The notes beneath the pieces are model-generated. The model was not told the origin of the DNA. It saw nothing but the letters and a program-made list of their open reading frames with translations, and ran no database searches. Shown here piece after piece: positions 29,669 through 37,864 of a stretch of DNA of 42,542 nt. The stretch spans positions 1 through 42,542 of the forward strand of contig JALCOX010000008.1 of assembly GCA_022649925.1 (NCBI GenBank). Reading direction: 5' to 3'. A program made the position numbers and the translations under genes. Each line of letters opens with the position of its first letter. Within the stretch, counting starts at the first letter, position 1. The DNA is from Bifidobacteriaceae bacterium (GTDB lineage Bacteria; Actinomycetota; Actinomycetes; Actinomycetales; Bifidobacteriaceae).

Positions 29669-30082
29669 TCACGATTTTATTTTCTCCAATAAATCCTCTG
29701 CTTCGACGCGAGGAATAATACTGTCTACATAGGCGCTCTTGTCGGCAGAAACAATATAATCCGCCTCCCACGACTCGGCACAGGCGCGAATAATGCCGTC
29801 TTCGTAGTCGCGTTCTTCTGAGATCAAAGCGTGAGAACAAAGTTCTGCGGTGAGTGGAATGACTTCGTAGAAACTGAGGAACGCCTGGATGAAGCCGGTT
29901 CTCAGCTCTTTAGAGATGTCTCTGGAAATGTAGTCGAAATCCATGAGTGAATGTGGACTGATTGCAGACTGAAAAGCTTCCCGCTGTAGTATGCCAGCAA
30001 GCTCAATGGCAGACTGATGCCGCTTCCGTTCTTCATTGGCACAATCGAGGAGGAAGTTGGTGTCGAGAAAGATTTTATACAT
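29669..30082 (-). CDS. PIN domain ribonuclease toxin
   Basis: IFLDTNFLLDCANEERKRH..; RDYEDGIIRACAESWEADYIVSADKSAY, conserved PIN acidic residues. Confidence 0.85.
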   Translation of the reverse strand: MYKIFLDTNFLLDCANEERKRHQSAIELAGILQREAFQSAISPHSLMDFDYISRDISKELRTGFIQAFLSFYEVIPLTAELCSHALISEERDYEDGIIRACAESWEADYIVSADKSAYVDSIIPRVEAEDLLEKIKS

Positions 30083-30374
30083 GTTTGCTGCCTAGATCTT
30101 TCTTGATGTCCTCTGGACTGTAATGAGCCCAGGGAAGGCCTCGCGGAACTTTGGAGGCCAACTCGCGTAGCCTTTGTGTTGCGCGCCGTGCTTTTTCCTC
30201 GTCAATCTGCTGACGCAGTGGCGTCGTGCGTGGGGAAGCTGTTTGAAGTGTTGTCATGGGTGATGCCTCTTCATTGGATGACGATGTGAATTTTGCCTGA
30301 GCTGCGTCTTCGTTGTTCTCGCTGGCAGTGGAATCCTTGGGATTCTCATTATTTTCCATAGTCATGGACATCAC
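30075..30374 (-). CDS. Putative antitoxin partner of the PIN toxin
   Basis: Directly upstream and overlapping the PIN gene by 8 nt; charged C-terminal region EEKARRATQRLRELASKVPRGLPWAHYSPEDIKKDLGSKHV; exact start uncertain. Confidence 0.65.
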   Translation of the reverse strand: MMSMTMENNENPKDSTASENNEDAAQAKFTSSSNEEASPMTTLQTASPRTTPLRQQIDEEKARRATQRLRELASKVPRGLPWAHYSPEDIKKDLGSKHV

Positions 30375-30618
30375 CTCTCGTGGTGATCAAGCAATTCGAC
30401 GATCAAATTAATTTGTTATCTCTGTAGCTGCTCAGTTACGATTTTTGCATGCGTGAGGGACGTTGAAGATACAATTTCGTCGAACGCAAAGAATGCTCAT
30501 ATCTCGGTACATGTGTGCTTGCCTCCTCCACCGCGGTGCGTACCTGCTCGGAAGGAAGAGCCGACCAGGAACATCGTTTCTCGCCAGTCTTCCTGCCAAG
30601 CACGGTACGCTTTCTTCG

Positions 30619-31239
30619 TCAGTCGAGCTCGAGGAACACTCCTGTGTCACTGAGATCGGTGAAGAACTGTTGGACTGTCTCGGTTCTGTTCCAGTCGCGC
30701 TGTAGCTCGCAGGCAATCTGGGCATAACTCGTCGGCTGTGCGCCGGCCTGTTCGACCCTGCGTAGTGCAGTCTCGTGTGCGAGGACACTCGTGCCGCCCA
30801 CGGCGTCAACCACGGGGTACACTTCGTAGCCCTCAGCGAGTGCGTCGAGTGCAGGGAAGGTAAGGCAGGCCTCTGTCCACAGTGCCACGATGACGATTTT
30901 CTTGCGCCCGGTTGCCTTGAGGGCGGCCTTGTATTCCACATCTTCCCAGGCGTTGATGGACGTACGGTCATAGCTGGGGACGTCTTGTAGGACTTCCTTC
31001 AGCTGCGGAACAGTGTCCCGGTTGCGCCCGGTTGTCACGTTCACGGTTGAAAGGATCGTCGGTACTTTGTAGTCTCTCATCAGCTTGGTGAGGGCCACTA
31101 CATTTTCGATGAGTTGGAACCTGCGCATGGACTCAATGGACTCGATTTGCGTTGGCTGATAATCGATGATTGTGTATACGCAGTTTTCTGGTGTTAGCAA
31201 GTGATCTTCGAGTGGAGATCGCCGTGTTTCACTTGTCAT
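30619..31239 (-). CDS. Isochorismatase-family cysteine hydrolase (YcaC-like)
   Basis: NCVYTIIDYQPTQIESIESMRRFQLIENV..; KIVIVALWTEACLTFPALDALAEGYEVYPVVDAVGGTS; strong GGAGGTGAT upstream. Confidence 0.87.
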   Translation of the reverse strand: MTSETRRSPLEDHLLTPENCVYTIIDYQPTQIESIESMRRFQLIENVVALTKLMRDYKVPTILSTVNVTTGRNRDTVPQLKEVLQDVPSYDRTSINAWEDVEYKAALKATGRKKIVIVALWTEACLTFPALDALAEGYEVYPVVDAVGGTSVLAHETALRRVEQAGAQPTSYAQIACELQRDWNRTETVQQFFTDLSDTGVFLELD

Positions 31240-31333
31240 TTTGCATCACCTCCATGTGATTAATGTGGAGTTTAGTTCTGTGCGTGAGGTGACGGGAAGA
31301 GTTTTCTTTGAGCGTTTTGTGAACGCGGCGCCC

Positions 31334-32092
31334 TCAGGCGGTCCGCCGGTGAATGAGCAGACGTGCGATGATGGCGAAAACAACGAGGATTGCCACGCAC
31401 CAACCCAGTGCAGTCCAGATATCTCCAGACACTGGGGTCCCCAGAAACAGGTTGCGAAGGGTGTTAACAATGGACGTCACCGGTTGGTACTGAGCGAACC
31501 AGCGCACGGGTCCCGGCATGGTGGCGGTGGGTACGAAGGCTGAGCTGATGAACGGCAGGAAGATGAGAGGGTAGGAGAACGCCGTCGCCCCATCGACCGA
31601 TTTTGCCGCAAGTCCAGCGACGACGGCCACCCAGGTGAGGGCGAGCGTAAAGAGCAGCATGATTCCAATGACGGCAAGCCATCTACCCGCGGAGGCCCCT
31701 GTCCTGAAACCGATGACGAGAGCAAGTCCGATCACCAGTATCAAAGACACAACGTTGGCCACAATCGAAGTAAGCACGTGTGACCACATGAATGCGGTGC
31801 GCGAGATCGGCATTGTTTGGAAGCGTTCGAAAATTCCACCGCTCATGTCCTCGAAGAGGCGCATGGCAGTGTAGGCGATTCCCGAGGCCACGGTGATGAG
31901 CAGAATGCCTGGGAGTGTGTAGGTGACGTAGGGCACGGATCCGGTGTTGGTGGCACCGCCGAAGACGTAGACGAAAAGCAGCATTATGGCAATCGGCATC
32001 GCGGCCGTGGTGATGATGGTGTCGGGGCTGCGCACGATGTGGCGCATGAGGCGTGTGAAGAGAACGCCGGTGTCGCTGAGGAATCTTTTCAT
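31334..32092 (-). CDS. ABC-2 type transporter permease (DrrB-like)
   Basis: Hydrophobic TM-rich protein; LMRHIVRSPDTIITTAAMPIAIMLLFVYVFGGAT; follows the ATPase gene with overlap. Confidence 0.87.
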   Translation of the reverse strand: MKRFLSDTGVLFTRLMRHIVRSPDTIITTAAMPIAIMLLFVYVFGGATNTGSVPYVTYTLPGILLITVASGIAYTAMRLFEDMSGGIFERFQTMPISRTAFMWSHVLTSIVANVVSLILVIGLALVIGFRTGASAGRWLAVIGIMLLFTLALTWVAVVAGLAAKSVDGATAFSYPLIFLPFISSAFVPTATMPGPVRWFAQYQPVTSIVNTLRNLFLGTPVSGDIWTALGWCVAILVVFAIIARLLIHRRTA

Positions 32093-32877
32093 TTCGAGCT
32101 CTTCTTTCCTTCCGTGAGCGCGAGGAAGATGTCTTCCAAAGTGGGTTTCTTCTCCACGTATTCGACCTTTTTTGGCGGGAGCAAGTGTTCGAGCTCACCG
32201 AGCGTCCCCTCGGCCTGAATGGTGCCTTCGTGCAGGATGGAGATGCGATCGGCGAGTTTTTCTGCTTCATCGAGGTATTGGGTTGTGAGGAGCACGGTGG
32301 TGCCGCGCTCTCGCAGCTGCGTCACAGCGTCCCACACTTCGAGCCGTGCGCTAGGGTCAAGCCCTGTGGTCGGTTCGTCGAGGAATACGACCTTCGGGTT
32401 ACCGATGAGGCTCATGGCGATGTCGAGGCGCCTGGCCATGCCTCCGGAGTATTGAGCAGTGCGACGGCCTGCGGCGTCGGCGAGCGAGAAGCGTTCCAGC
32501 AGATCGCGTGCGATCTGTTGTGGGTGGCTGAGGTGACGCAGGCGAGCGATGAGTTCGAGATTTTCTTGGCCGGTAAGGATGCCGTCCACTGCGCTGAATT
32601 GACCGGTGAGACTGATGGATTCGCGCACCCTCTGTGCTTGCGCTGCCACGTCGTAGCCTGCAACGCTTGCGCTTCCGCCGGTGGGCTTTATGAGGGTGGT
32701 GAGAATCTTGATGAGCGTTGTTTTCCCTGCGCCGTTTGCGCCGAGAAGTGCGTGGATGGAACCCGGAGCCACCTCGAGATCGACGCCGCGCAGCACAAGG
32801 TGCTCGCCGAAGGACTTGGTGATGGAGGTGGCGATGATGGCCGCTTGCTTCCGCGGTGTTGTCTCAGGCGAGCTCAC
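32089..32877 (-). CDS. ABC transporter ATP-binding protein (DrrA-like)
   Basis: Walker A LLGANGAGKTTLIK, signature YSGGMARRLDIAM, Walker B VVFLDEPTTGLDP; likely GTG start 32877 overlapping the upstream stop. Confidence 0.93.
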   Translation of the reverse strand: MSSPETTPRKQAAIIATSITKSFGEHLVLRGVDLEVAPGSIHALLGANGAGKTTLIKILTTLIKPTGGSASVAGYDVAAQAQRVRESISLTGQFSAVDGILTGQENLELIARLRHLSHPQQIARDLLERFSLADAAGRRTAQYSGGMARRLDIAMSLIGNPKVVFLDEPTTGLDPSARLEVWDAVTQLRERGTTVLLTTQYLDEAEKLADRISILHEGTIQAEGTLGELEHLLPPKKVEYVEKKPTLEDIFLALTEGKKSSK

Positions 32878-33239
32878 TGGTATTCCTCTGAAACCACGTG
32901 ATCGACGGTGGTGCGGAGGCGTTCGCGCTCCTTGTTGATCCACTGGCCTTCCGTGTAATTGGAGAGGAAGTCCTCGGCGAAGGCAACAGGATCCTCGCCC
33001 ACGACGGTGCGAATCGGAGTGCCATCTGCAGCGGCCTGCTCGAAGAGGTCGACGAGATCTTCGCTCATCTGGACGTAGAGTGTTCCGTCAGAGATGGGGG
33101 CGAAATAGGTGCAGTAGCGCTCGATGGCTTCGACGGTTGTGCGGTAATCGCCCGGTAGCTGCTTGACCCGGTTGTTGGCCTGCTTCCAGCGGCGCTTGTC
33201 GTCGAGACTGCCGGTGAATTTTTCGATGAAGGATGTCAT
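32874..33239 (-). CDS. DUF1048-family protein
   Basis: FIEKFTGSLDDKRRWKQANNRVKQLPGDYRTTVEAIERYCTYF; located between padR and the ABC transporter genes. Confidence 0.8.
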   Translation of the reverse strand: MTSFIEKFTGSLDDKRRWKQANNRVKQLPGDYRTTVEAIERYCTYFAPISDGTLYVQMSEDLVDLFEQAAADGTPIRTVVGEDPVAFAEDFLSNYTEGQWINKERERLRTTVDHVVSEEYQ

Positions 33240-33616
33240 TGTTCTGAGCTTTCTGGTGAAGTGGATGAGGGGGTTGATTCCGAGTGCTCTTGCGTTTGGT
33301 GGCGGAGATGGTCGAGCCTGGAGGAGAGGAAATCCCAGACCTCCCAGAACTCTGCGAGGTATTCCTCTCCCTTGGGGTTGAGAGAATATACCTTGCGTGG
33401 CGGTCCCTTTTGTGAGGGGACTTTGGTAACGTCGACGAGTTTGTGCTGCTCAATGCGCACGAGAAGCGCATAGATGGTGCCCTCCGCGATGTCGGTGAAG
33501 CCGTTTTCCTGCAGGCCGGCACGAATTTCGTAGCCGTAGGACGGTTTGGTTTTGAGAATCGACAGGATGATGCCTTCGAGTGTGCCCTTCAACATTTCCG
33601 TCATTTGCTTGGCCAT
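33236..33616 (-). CDS. PadR family transcriptional regulator
   Basis: MLKGTLEGIILSILKTKPSYGYEIRAGLQENGFTDIAEGTIYALLVRIEQHKLV..KGPPRKVYSLNPKGEEYL. Confidence 0.92.
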   Translation of the reverse strand: MAKQMTEMLKGTLEGIILSILKTKPSYGYEIRAGLQENGFTDIAEGTIYALLVRIEQHKLVDVTKVPSQKGPPRKVYSLNPKGEEYLAEFWEVWDFLSSRLDHLRHQTQEHSESTPSSTSPESSEQ

Positions 33617-33632
33617 TAGATACCTCCTTCAA

Positions 33633-33676
33633 GTACTTAGCAATACTGATTACTGGTACACAATATAGCTAAGTAC
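33633..33676 (-). promoter_or_regulatory. Putative PadR operator over the padR operon promoter
   Basis: Perfect 9-bp inverted repeat GTACTTAGC (33633-33641) / GCTAAGTAC (33668-33676), immediately upstream of the padR Shine-Dalgarno. Confidence 0.55.
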
Positions 33677-33739
33677 CTGAGGATGCAAGTGGATCAGCGT
33701 GCATGAGATTCAGCTGAGGGTGTCGCGGCGCAGGTGTTA

Positions 33740-34008
33740 AGATGGCGCCCAGAAGTTGGCAGCGATCCGTTATCAGCGGGGAGCCTCCGGAAGAACAGTT
33801 TTAACGGTGCCTGAGTCTCAGTCTTCCACACTGAGCACAGGTTCGTTCGAACTTATTAGACCCGGCGGGTAAGGCCCGAATAGCCGGTTTTGAGCGGCTG
33901 GTAGGTGAGCGCGGGAGCGCGAGCAGATCAGTAAGCGGGGTGGTACCGCGGTAGGTGCGAACAGCGCCCGTCGTCCTCGTAGATGAAAGACCATCACGAG
34001 GAGATACA
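33740..34008 (+). promoter_or_regulatory. T-box leader of ileS, translational (Shine-Dalgarno sequestering) type
   Basis: T-box bulge sequence TGGTACCGCGG at 33941-33951; GTCCTCGT (33973-33980) can pair with ACGAGGA (33996-34002), which contains the SD; located in front of ileS; upstream limit approximate. Confidence 0.85.
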
Positions 34009-37000
34009 GTGAGCGATACTCCAGTTTCCGAAAACGGCAACGACCATGCGTCCGTGTACCCCAAGGCGGCGGTGAGTGCCGAGGCGGCAACGGTCAACCC
34101 AAGTCCAAACTTCCCAAAGGAAGAGGAGAACATCCTCGGCTACTGGGATGGCGACGACACATTCAAGAAGTCCATCGAGCGTCGACCTTCCGGCGACCAC
34201 GCCAGCAACGAATTCGTGTTCTTCGATGGTCCGCCCTTCGCCAACGGTCTTCCTCATTACGGCCATCTTCTCACTGGCTATGCCAAGGATGTGATCCCTC
34301 GCTATCAGACCATGAAGGGGCATCGCGTCGACCGCGTCTTCGGCTGGGATACCCACGGTCTGCCTGCGGAGCTCGAGGCGGAAAAGGAACTCGGCATCGA
34401 GAACAAGTCGGAAATCGACGATATGGGCATCGCAGAGTTCAACGACGCCTGCCGCCGCTCCGTCATGAAGTACTCGGGAGAGTGGAAGTCCTACGTGCAC
34501 CGTCAGGCGCGCTGGGTCGACTTCGACCGCGGCTACAAGACGATGAACCTGAGCTACATGGAGTCCGTCATCTGGGCCTTCAAGCAGCTCTACGATAAGG
34601 GTCTTGCCTATCAGGGCTACCGCGTGCTGCCGTACTGCCCCAAGGATGAAACGCCACTGAGCAACCACGAGCTGCGCATGGACGCTGACGTGTATCAAGA
34701 CCGCCAGGACACCACGGTGTCGATGGCCGTCAAGCTCAAGGATGAGGACGACGCCTACGCCGTCTTCTGGACCACCACTCCCTGGACCGTTCCTACCAAC
34801 TTCGCCATCGTGGTGGGCCCCGACATCGACTACGTCGAAGTTCGCCCCACGGAAGGCAAGTTCGCCGGCAAGAAATTCTACTTTGCAAAGGCCCTCGTCG
34901 GTTCCTATTCCAAGGAACTGGGCGAGAACTACGAGGTCGTGCGCGAACTCAAGGGCTCCGAAATGGAGGGCTGGCGCTACTGGCCGGTATTCCCGTACTT
35001 CGCAGATGAGAAGGCGCTCGCAGAGGGTGGCATGCCTGGCCCCAACGCCTATCAGATTTTCACTGCCGACTACGTCGACACCGTCGAGGGCTCGGGCTTG
35101 GTCCACCAGGCTCCCTATGGCGAAGACGATATGAACACGCTGAAAGCCAAAAAGATCAATGCGGCGGACGTCCTCGACGCATCCGCGACCTTCACCTCGC
35201 TCGTCCCCGACTATGAGGGTTTGCAAGTCTTCGACGCCAACATGCCCATCATCAGGAACCTGCGCGCCGGCGACGGGCCGCTCGCCCAGGTCCCCGAAGA
35301 GCACCGTGCAATCCTGTTCCAGGAGAAGTCGTACGTGCACAGCTACCCGCATTGCTGGCGCTGTGGCACCCCGCTGATCTATAAGCCGGTCTCCAGCTGG
35401 TTCATCCGCGTCACCGAGTTCAAGGACAAGATGCTCGATCTCAACGAGCAGATCAACTGGATTCCCGAGAACGTCAAGGAAGGGCAGTTCGGCAAGTGGC
35501 TCGCCAACGCGCGCGACTGGTCGGTCTCCCGCAATCGTTACTGGGGTTCGCCCATTCCGGTGTGGGTCTCCGACGATCCAAAGTATCCGCGCATCGACGT
35601 CTACGGCTCGCTCGACGAGCTGAAGGCCGACTTCGGCAAGTATCCAACGGATAAGGACGGCAACGTCAATCTGCACCGTCCCTGGATTGACGAGCTGAGC
35701 CGCCCCAACCCCGACGACCCCACCGGCAAGTCTCAGATGCACCGCATCTCCGACATCTTCGACGTGTGGTTCGATTCGGGCTCCATGCCGTTTGCTCAGG
35801 CCCACTATCCCTTTGAGAATAAGGAATGGTTCGAGACGCACTACCCGGCCGACTACGTGGTCGAGTACATCGGTCAGACCCGCGGTTGGTTCTACGTTCA
35901 GCACGTGCTGGGAACTGCCCTGTTTGGCAAGCCCGTCTTCAAGAACGTCATGTGCCATGGCATTGTGCTGGGCGATGACGGCGAGAAGATGAGCAAGCAC
36001 CTGCACAACTATCCGGACGTGCGTTTCGTCTTCGACAAGTATGGTTCTGACGCCATGCGGTGGTTCCTCATGAGCTCGCCGGTTCTGCGGGGAGGCAACC
36101 TCGTCGTGACCGAGAACGCAATTCGCGACACGGTGCGCCAGGTGTTGCTACCGGTGTGGTCCAGCTACTACTTCTTCACGCTCTACGCCAACGCAGCTCG
36201 AAAGGGTGCCGGTTTCGACGCCCGTCACCTGCGTGCCGACGAGGTGGCAGGGTTGCCGAACATGGACCGATACCTGCTCGCGCGACTCAACCGACTGGTG
36301 AAAACGGTCGAGAAGGACCTGGACGCCTATGCCATCGCCGACGCATGCGCTGCGGCCAGCGACTTCATTGACGTGCTGACGAACTGGTACATTCGCAATA
36401 CTCGAGACCGCTTCTGGCAGGAGGACGAGAAGGCATTCAACACGCTGTACACTGCGCTCGAGGTGTTCGCGCGCACGGTGGCACCGCTGATGCCGATGGA
36501 GGCCGAGACCATGTGGCGTGGGCTCACCGGCGGTGAGTCGGTGCACTTGGCCGATTGGCCGTTCCTCTCCGCTGAAAACTCCGGCGAGCCGACCGATCTT
36601 GGTCGCGTCGTCGTGGATGATCCCGTTCTGGTGGAGTCCATGGAGAAGGTGCGTGAGGTCGTTTCCGGCGCGCTCTCGCTGCGCAAGAACGAACAGATTC
36701 GTGTGCGCCAGCCGCTGTCCAAGCTCACCGTGGTGGTCGAGGACGTCGAGGGCGTGCGCGAGTACACTGAGCTGCTCAAGAACGAGCTCAACGTGAAGGA
36801 CATCGAGTTCTCCACGCTGGAGGACGCTCGTAAGCACGGCCTCGAGTTGGTGTCCGAACTGCGCGTGAACGCGCGTGCAGCAGGGCCACGCCTTGGCAAG
36901 AACGTTCAGTTCGTGATCAAGGCGTCGAAGTCGGGGCAGTGGAGTCAGGATGCTTCAGGGGCTGTCGTTGTGTCGACACCTTCCGGGGATTTGTCTCTGG

Positions 37001-37359
37001 AGCCTGGTGAGTACGAGGTGAAGCACAGCGTGCGTGAGTCGGATTCTACGGAAGCCGCTAACACCGCATCCAACGCGCTGCCGACTGGAGGCTTCGTCTT
37101 GCTCGACACCGAGCTCACCGCGGACTTGTTGGCTGAAGGGTGGGCTCGCGATGCAATTCGCGCCGTCCAGGATGCCCGTAAGGACGCAGGTCTGGATATT
37201 TCGGACCGGATTGAGCTCTCCCTGGCAGTTCCCGCGGAGGATGTTGCGGCGGCCGAGCAGTTCCGTGATCTGATTTCCTCGGAGACCTTGGCCAGTAGCC
37301 TCAAGATCGAAGATGCCGGTAACGCACCCGAGCTGGGCTTGAGCCTGAACAAGGCGTAA
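34009..37359 (+). CDS. ileS: Isoleucine-tRNA ligase
   Basis: FFDGPPFANGLPHYGHLLTGYAKDVIPRYQTMKGHRVDRVFGWDTHGLP (HIGH region), GDDGEKMSKHLHNYPD (KMSKS region); GTG start at 34009 preferred over the track start 33955 inside the T-box. Confidence 0.96.
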   Translation: MSDTPVSENGNDHASVYPKAAVSAEAATVNPSPNFPKEEENILGYWDGDDTFKKSIERRPSGDHASNEFVFFDGPPFANGLPHYGHLLTGYAKDVIPRYQTMKGHRVDRVFGWDTHGLPAELEAEKELGIENKSEIDDMGIAEFNDACRRSVMKYSGEWKSYVHRQARWVDFDRGYKTMNLSYMESVIWAFKQLYDKGLAYQGYRVLPYCPKDETPLSNHELRMDADVYQDRQDTTVSMAVKLKDEDDAYAVFWTTTPWTVPTNFAIVVGPDIDYVEVRPTEGKFAGKKFYFAKALVGSYSKELGENYEVVRELKGSEMEGWRYWPVFPYFADEKALAEGGMPGPNAYQIFTADYVDTVEGSGLVHQAPYGEDDMNTLKAKKINAADVLDASATFTSLVPDYEGLQVFDANMPIIRNLRAGDGPLAQVPEEHRAILFQEKSYVHSYPHCWRCGTPLIYKPVSSWFIRVTEFKDKMLDLNEQINWIPENVKEGQFGKWLANARDWSVSRNRYWGSPIPVWVSDDPKYPRIDVYGSLDELKADFGKYPTDKDGNVNLHRPWIDELSRPNPDDPTGKSQMHRISDIFDVWFDSGSMPFAQAHYPFENKEWFETHYPADYVVEYIGQTRGWFYVQHVLGTALFGKPVFKNVMCHGIVLGDDGEKMSKHLHNYPDVRFVFDKYGSDAMRWFLMSSPVLRGGNLVVTENAIRDTVRQVLLPVWSSYYFFTLYANAARKGAGFDARHLRADEVAGLPNMDRYLLARLNRLVKTVEKDLDAYAIADACAAASDFIDVLTNWYIRNTRDRFWQEDEKAFNTLYTALEVFARTVAPLMPMEAETMWRGLTGGESVHLADWPFLSAENSGEPTDLGRVVVDDPVLVESMEKVREVVSGALSLRKNEQIRVRQPLSKLTVVVEDVEGVREYTELLKNELNVKDIEFSTLEDARKHGLELVSELRVNARAAGPRLGKNVQFVIKASKSGQWSQDASGAVVVSTPSGDLSLEPGEYEVKHSVRESDSTEAANTASNALPTGGFVLLDTELTADLLAEGWARDAIRAVQDARKDAGLDISDRIELSLAVPAEDVAAAEQFRDLISSETLASSLKIEDAGNAPELGLSLNKA

Positions 37360-37380
37360 CTTCCCAGCTCTTGCCTGCTG

Positions 37381-37420
37381 ACAGATATTGGCAGATATTG
37401 ACAGATATTGACAGACATTG
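37381..37420. repeat. Four tandem copies of a 10-bp unit ACAGATATTG
   Basis: ACAGATATTG GCAGATATTG ACAGATATTG ACAGACATTG between the ileS stop and its terminator. Confidence 0.9.
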
Positions 37421-37466
37421 GCTGCGGCTCCCGAAATTATTTTGGGGCCGCGGCCTTTCTGTTTAT
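37420..37466 (+). terminator. Intrinsic terminator downstream of ileS
   Basis: GGCTGCGGCTCC (37420-37431) / GGGGCCGCGGCC (37444-37455) 12-bp stem with two G-U pairs, followed by TTTCTGTTTATTCTT. Confidence 0.85.
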
Positions 37467-37556
37467 TCTTCTATTCTTGATTTCCGCGTGGGATATAACG
37501 ATGTAATCAATGATTAGGTGCATCTTCAATGGCATTGTGTGGGCAACATTGGGCTG

Positions 37557-37613
37557 TCACCATCACAGACGCATGACGCAAGTTGAGCAGCGGGTCTTTC
37601 ACTGTGATGGTGA
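37557..37613. repeat. Perfect 12-bp inverted repeat
   Basis: TCACCATCACAG 37557-37568 / CTGTGATGGTGA 37602-37613. Confidence 0.8.
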
Positions 37614-37686
37614 GTACACGCTAGTGAGTCGGCTGTAGCGCCAGTGTGTGGAATCCGTCAATTTGGGCATCGAAATCCATCAAAAG

Positions 37687-37742
37687 TGAAGGTTTGCACA
37701 CGCCCACGGTGCAACAGCGGCGCCAGCGTGTGCAAACCTTCA
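37687..37742. repeat. Perfect 17-bp inverted repeat (22-nt loop) upstream of dapF
   Basis: TGAAGGTTTGCACACGC 37687-37703 / GCGTGTGCAAACCTTCA 37726-37742. Confidence 0.92.
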
Positions 37743-37864
37743 TACGCCGCCTGCGCCTTGGGTGATGCCGATAACTTTGAGGACAGTTTCGGGACTACCC
37801 GAGAAGGTGTTGGGATAATTCAGCTGATACGAGCTCGGTATAGACCCGGCGTAAAGTAATGCGC

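Noticed and set aside
30432-30971. 179-aa ORF overlapping the isochorismatase-family gene on the same strand in another frame
   Set aside because: Composition is that of an out-of-frame translation; the 30619-31239 frame contains the conserved isochorismatase-family motifs
31245-31260. Hairpin ATCAC/GTGAT around the SD of the isochorismatase-family gene
   Set aside because: Only 5 bp; partly explained by the consensus SD sequence itself
33994-36006. 670-aa ORF antisense to ileS
   Set aside because: Shadow ORF; the sense frame is unambiguous isoleucyl-tRNA synthetase
37644-37859. 71-aa ORF before dapF
   Set aside because: Runs through the 17-bp palindrome, no homology-like motifs or RBS; more likely non-coding
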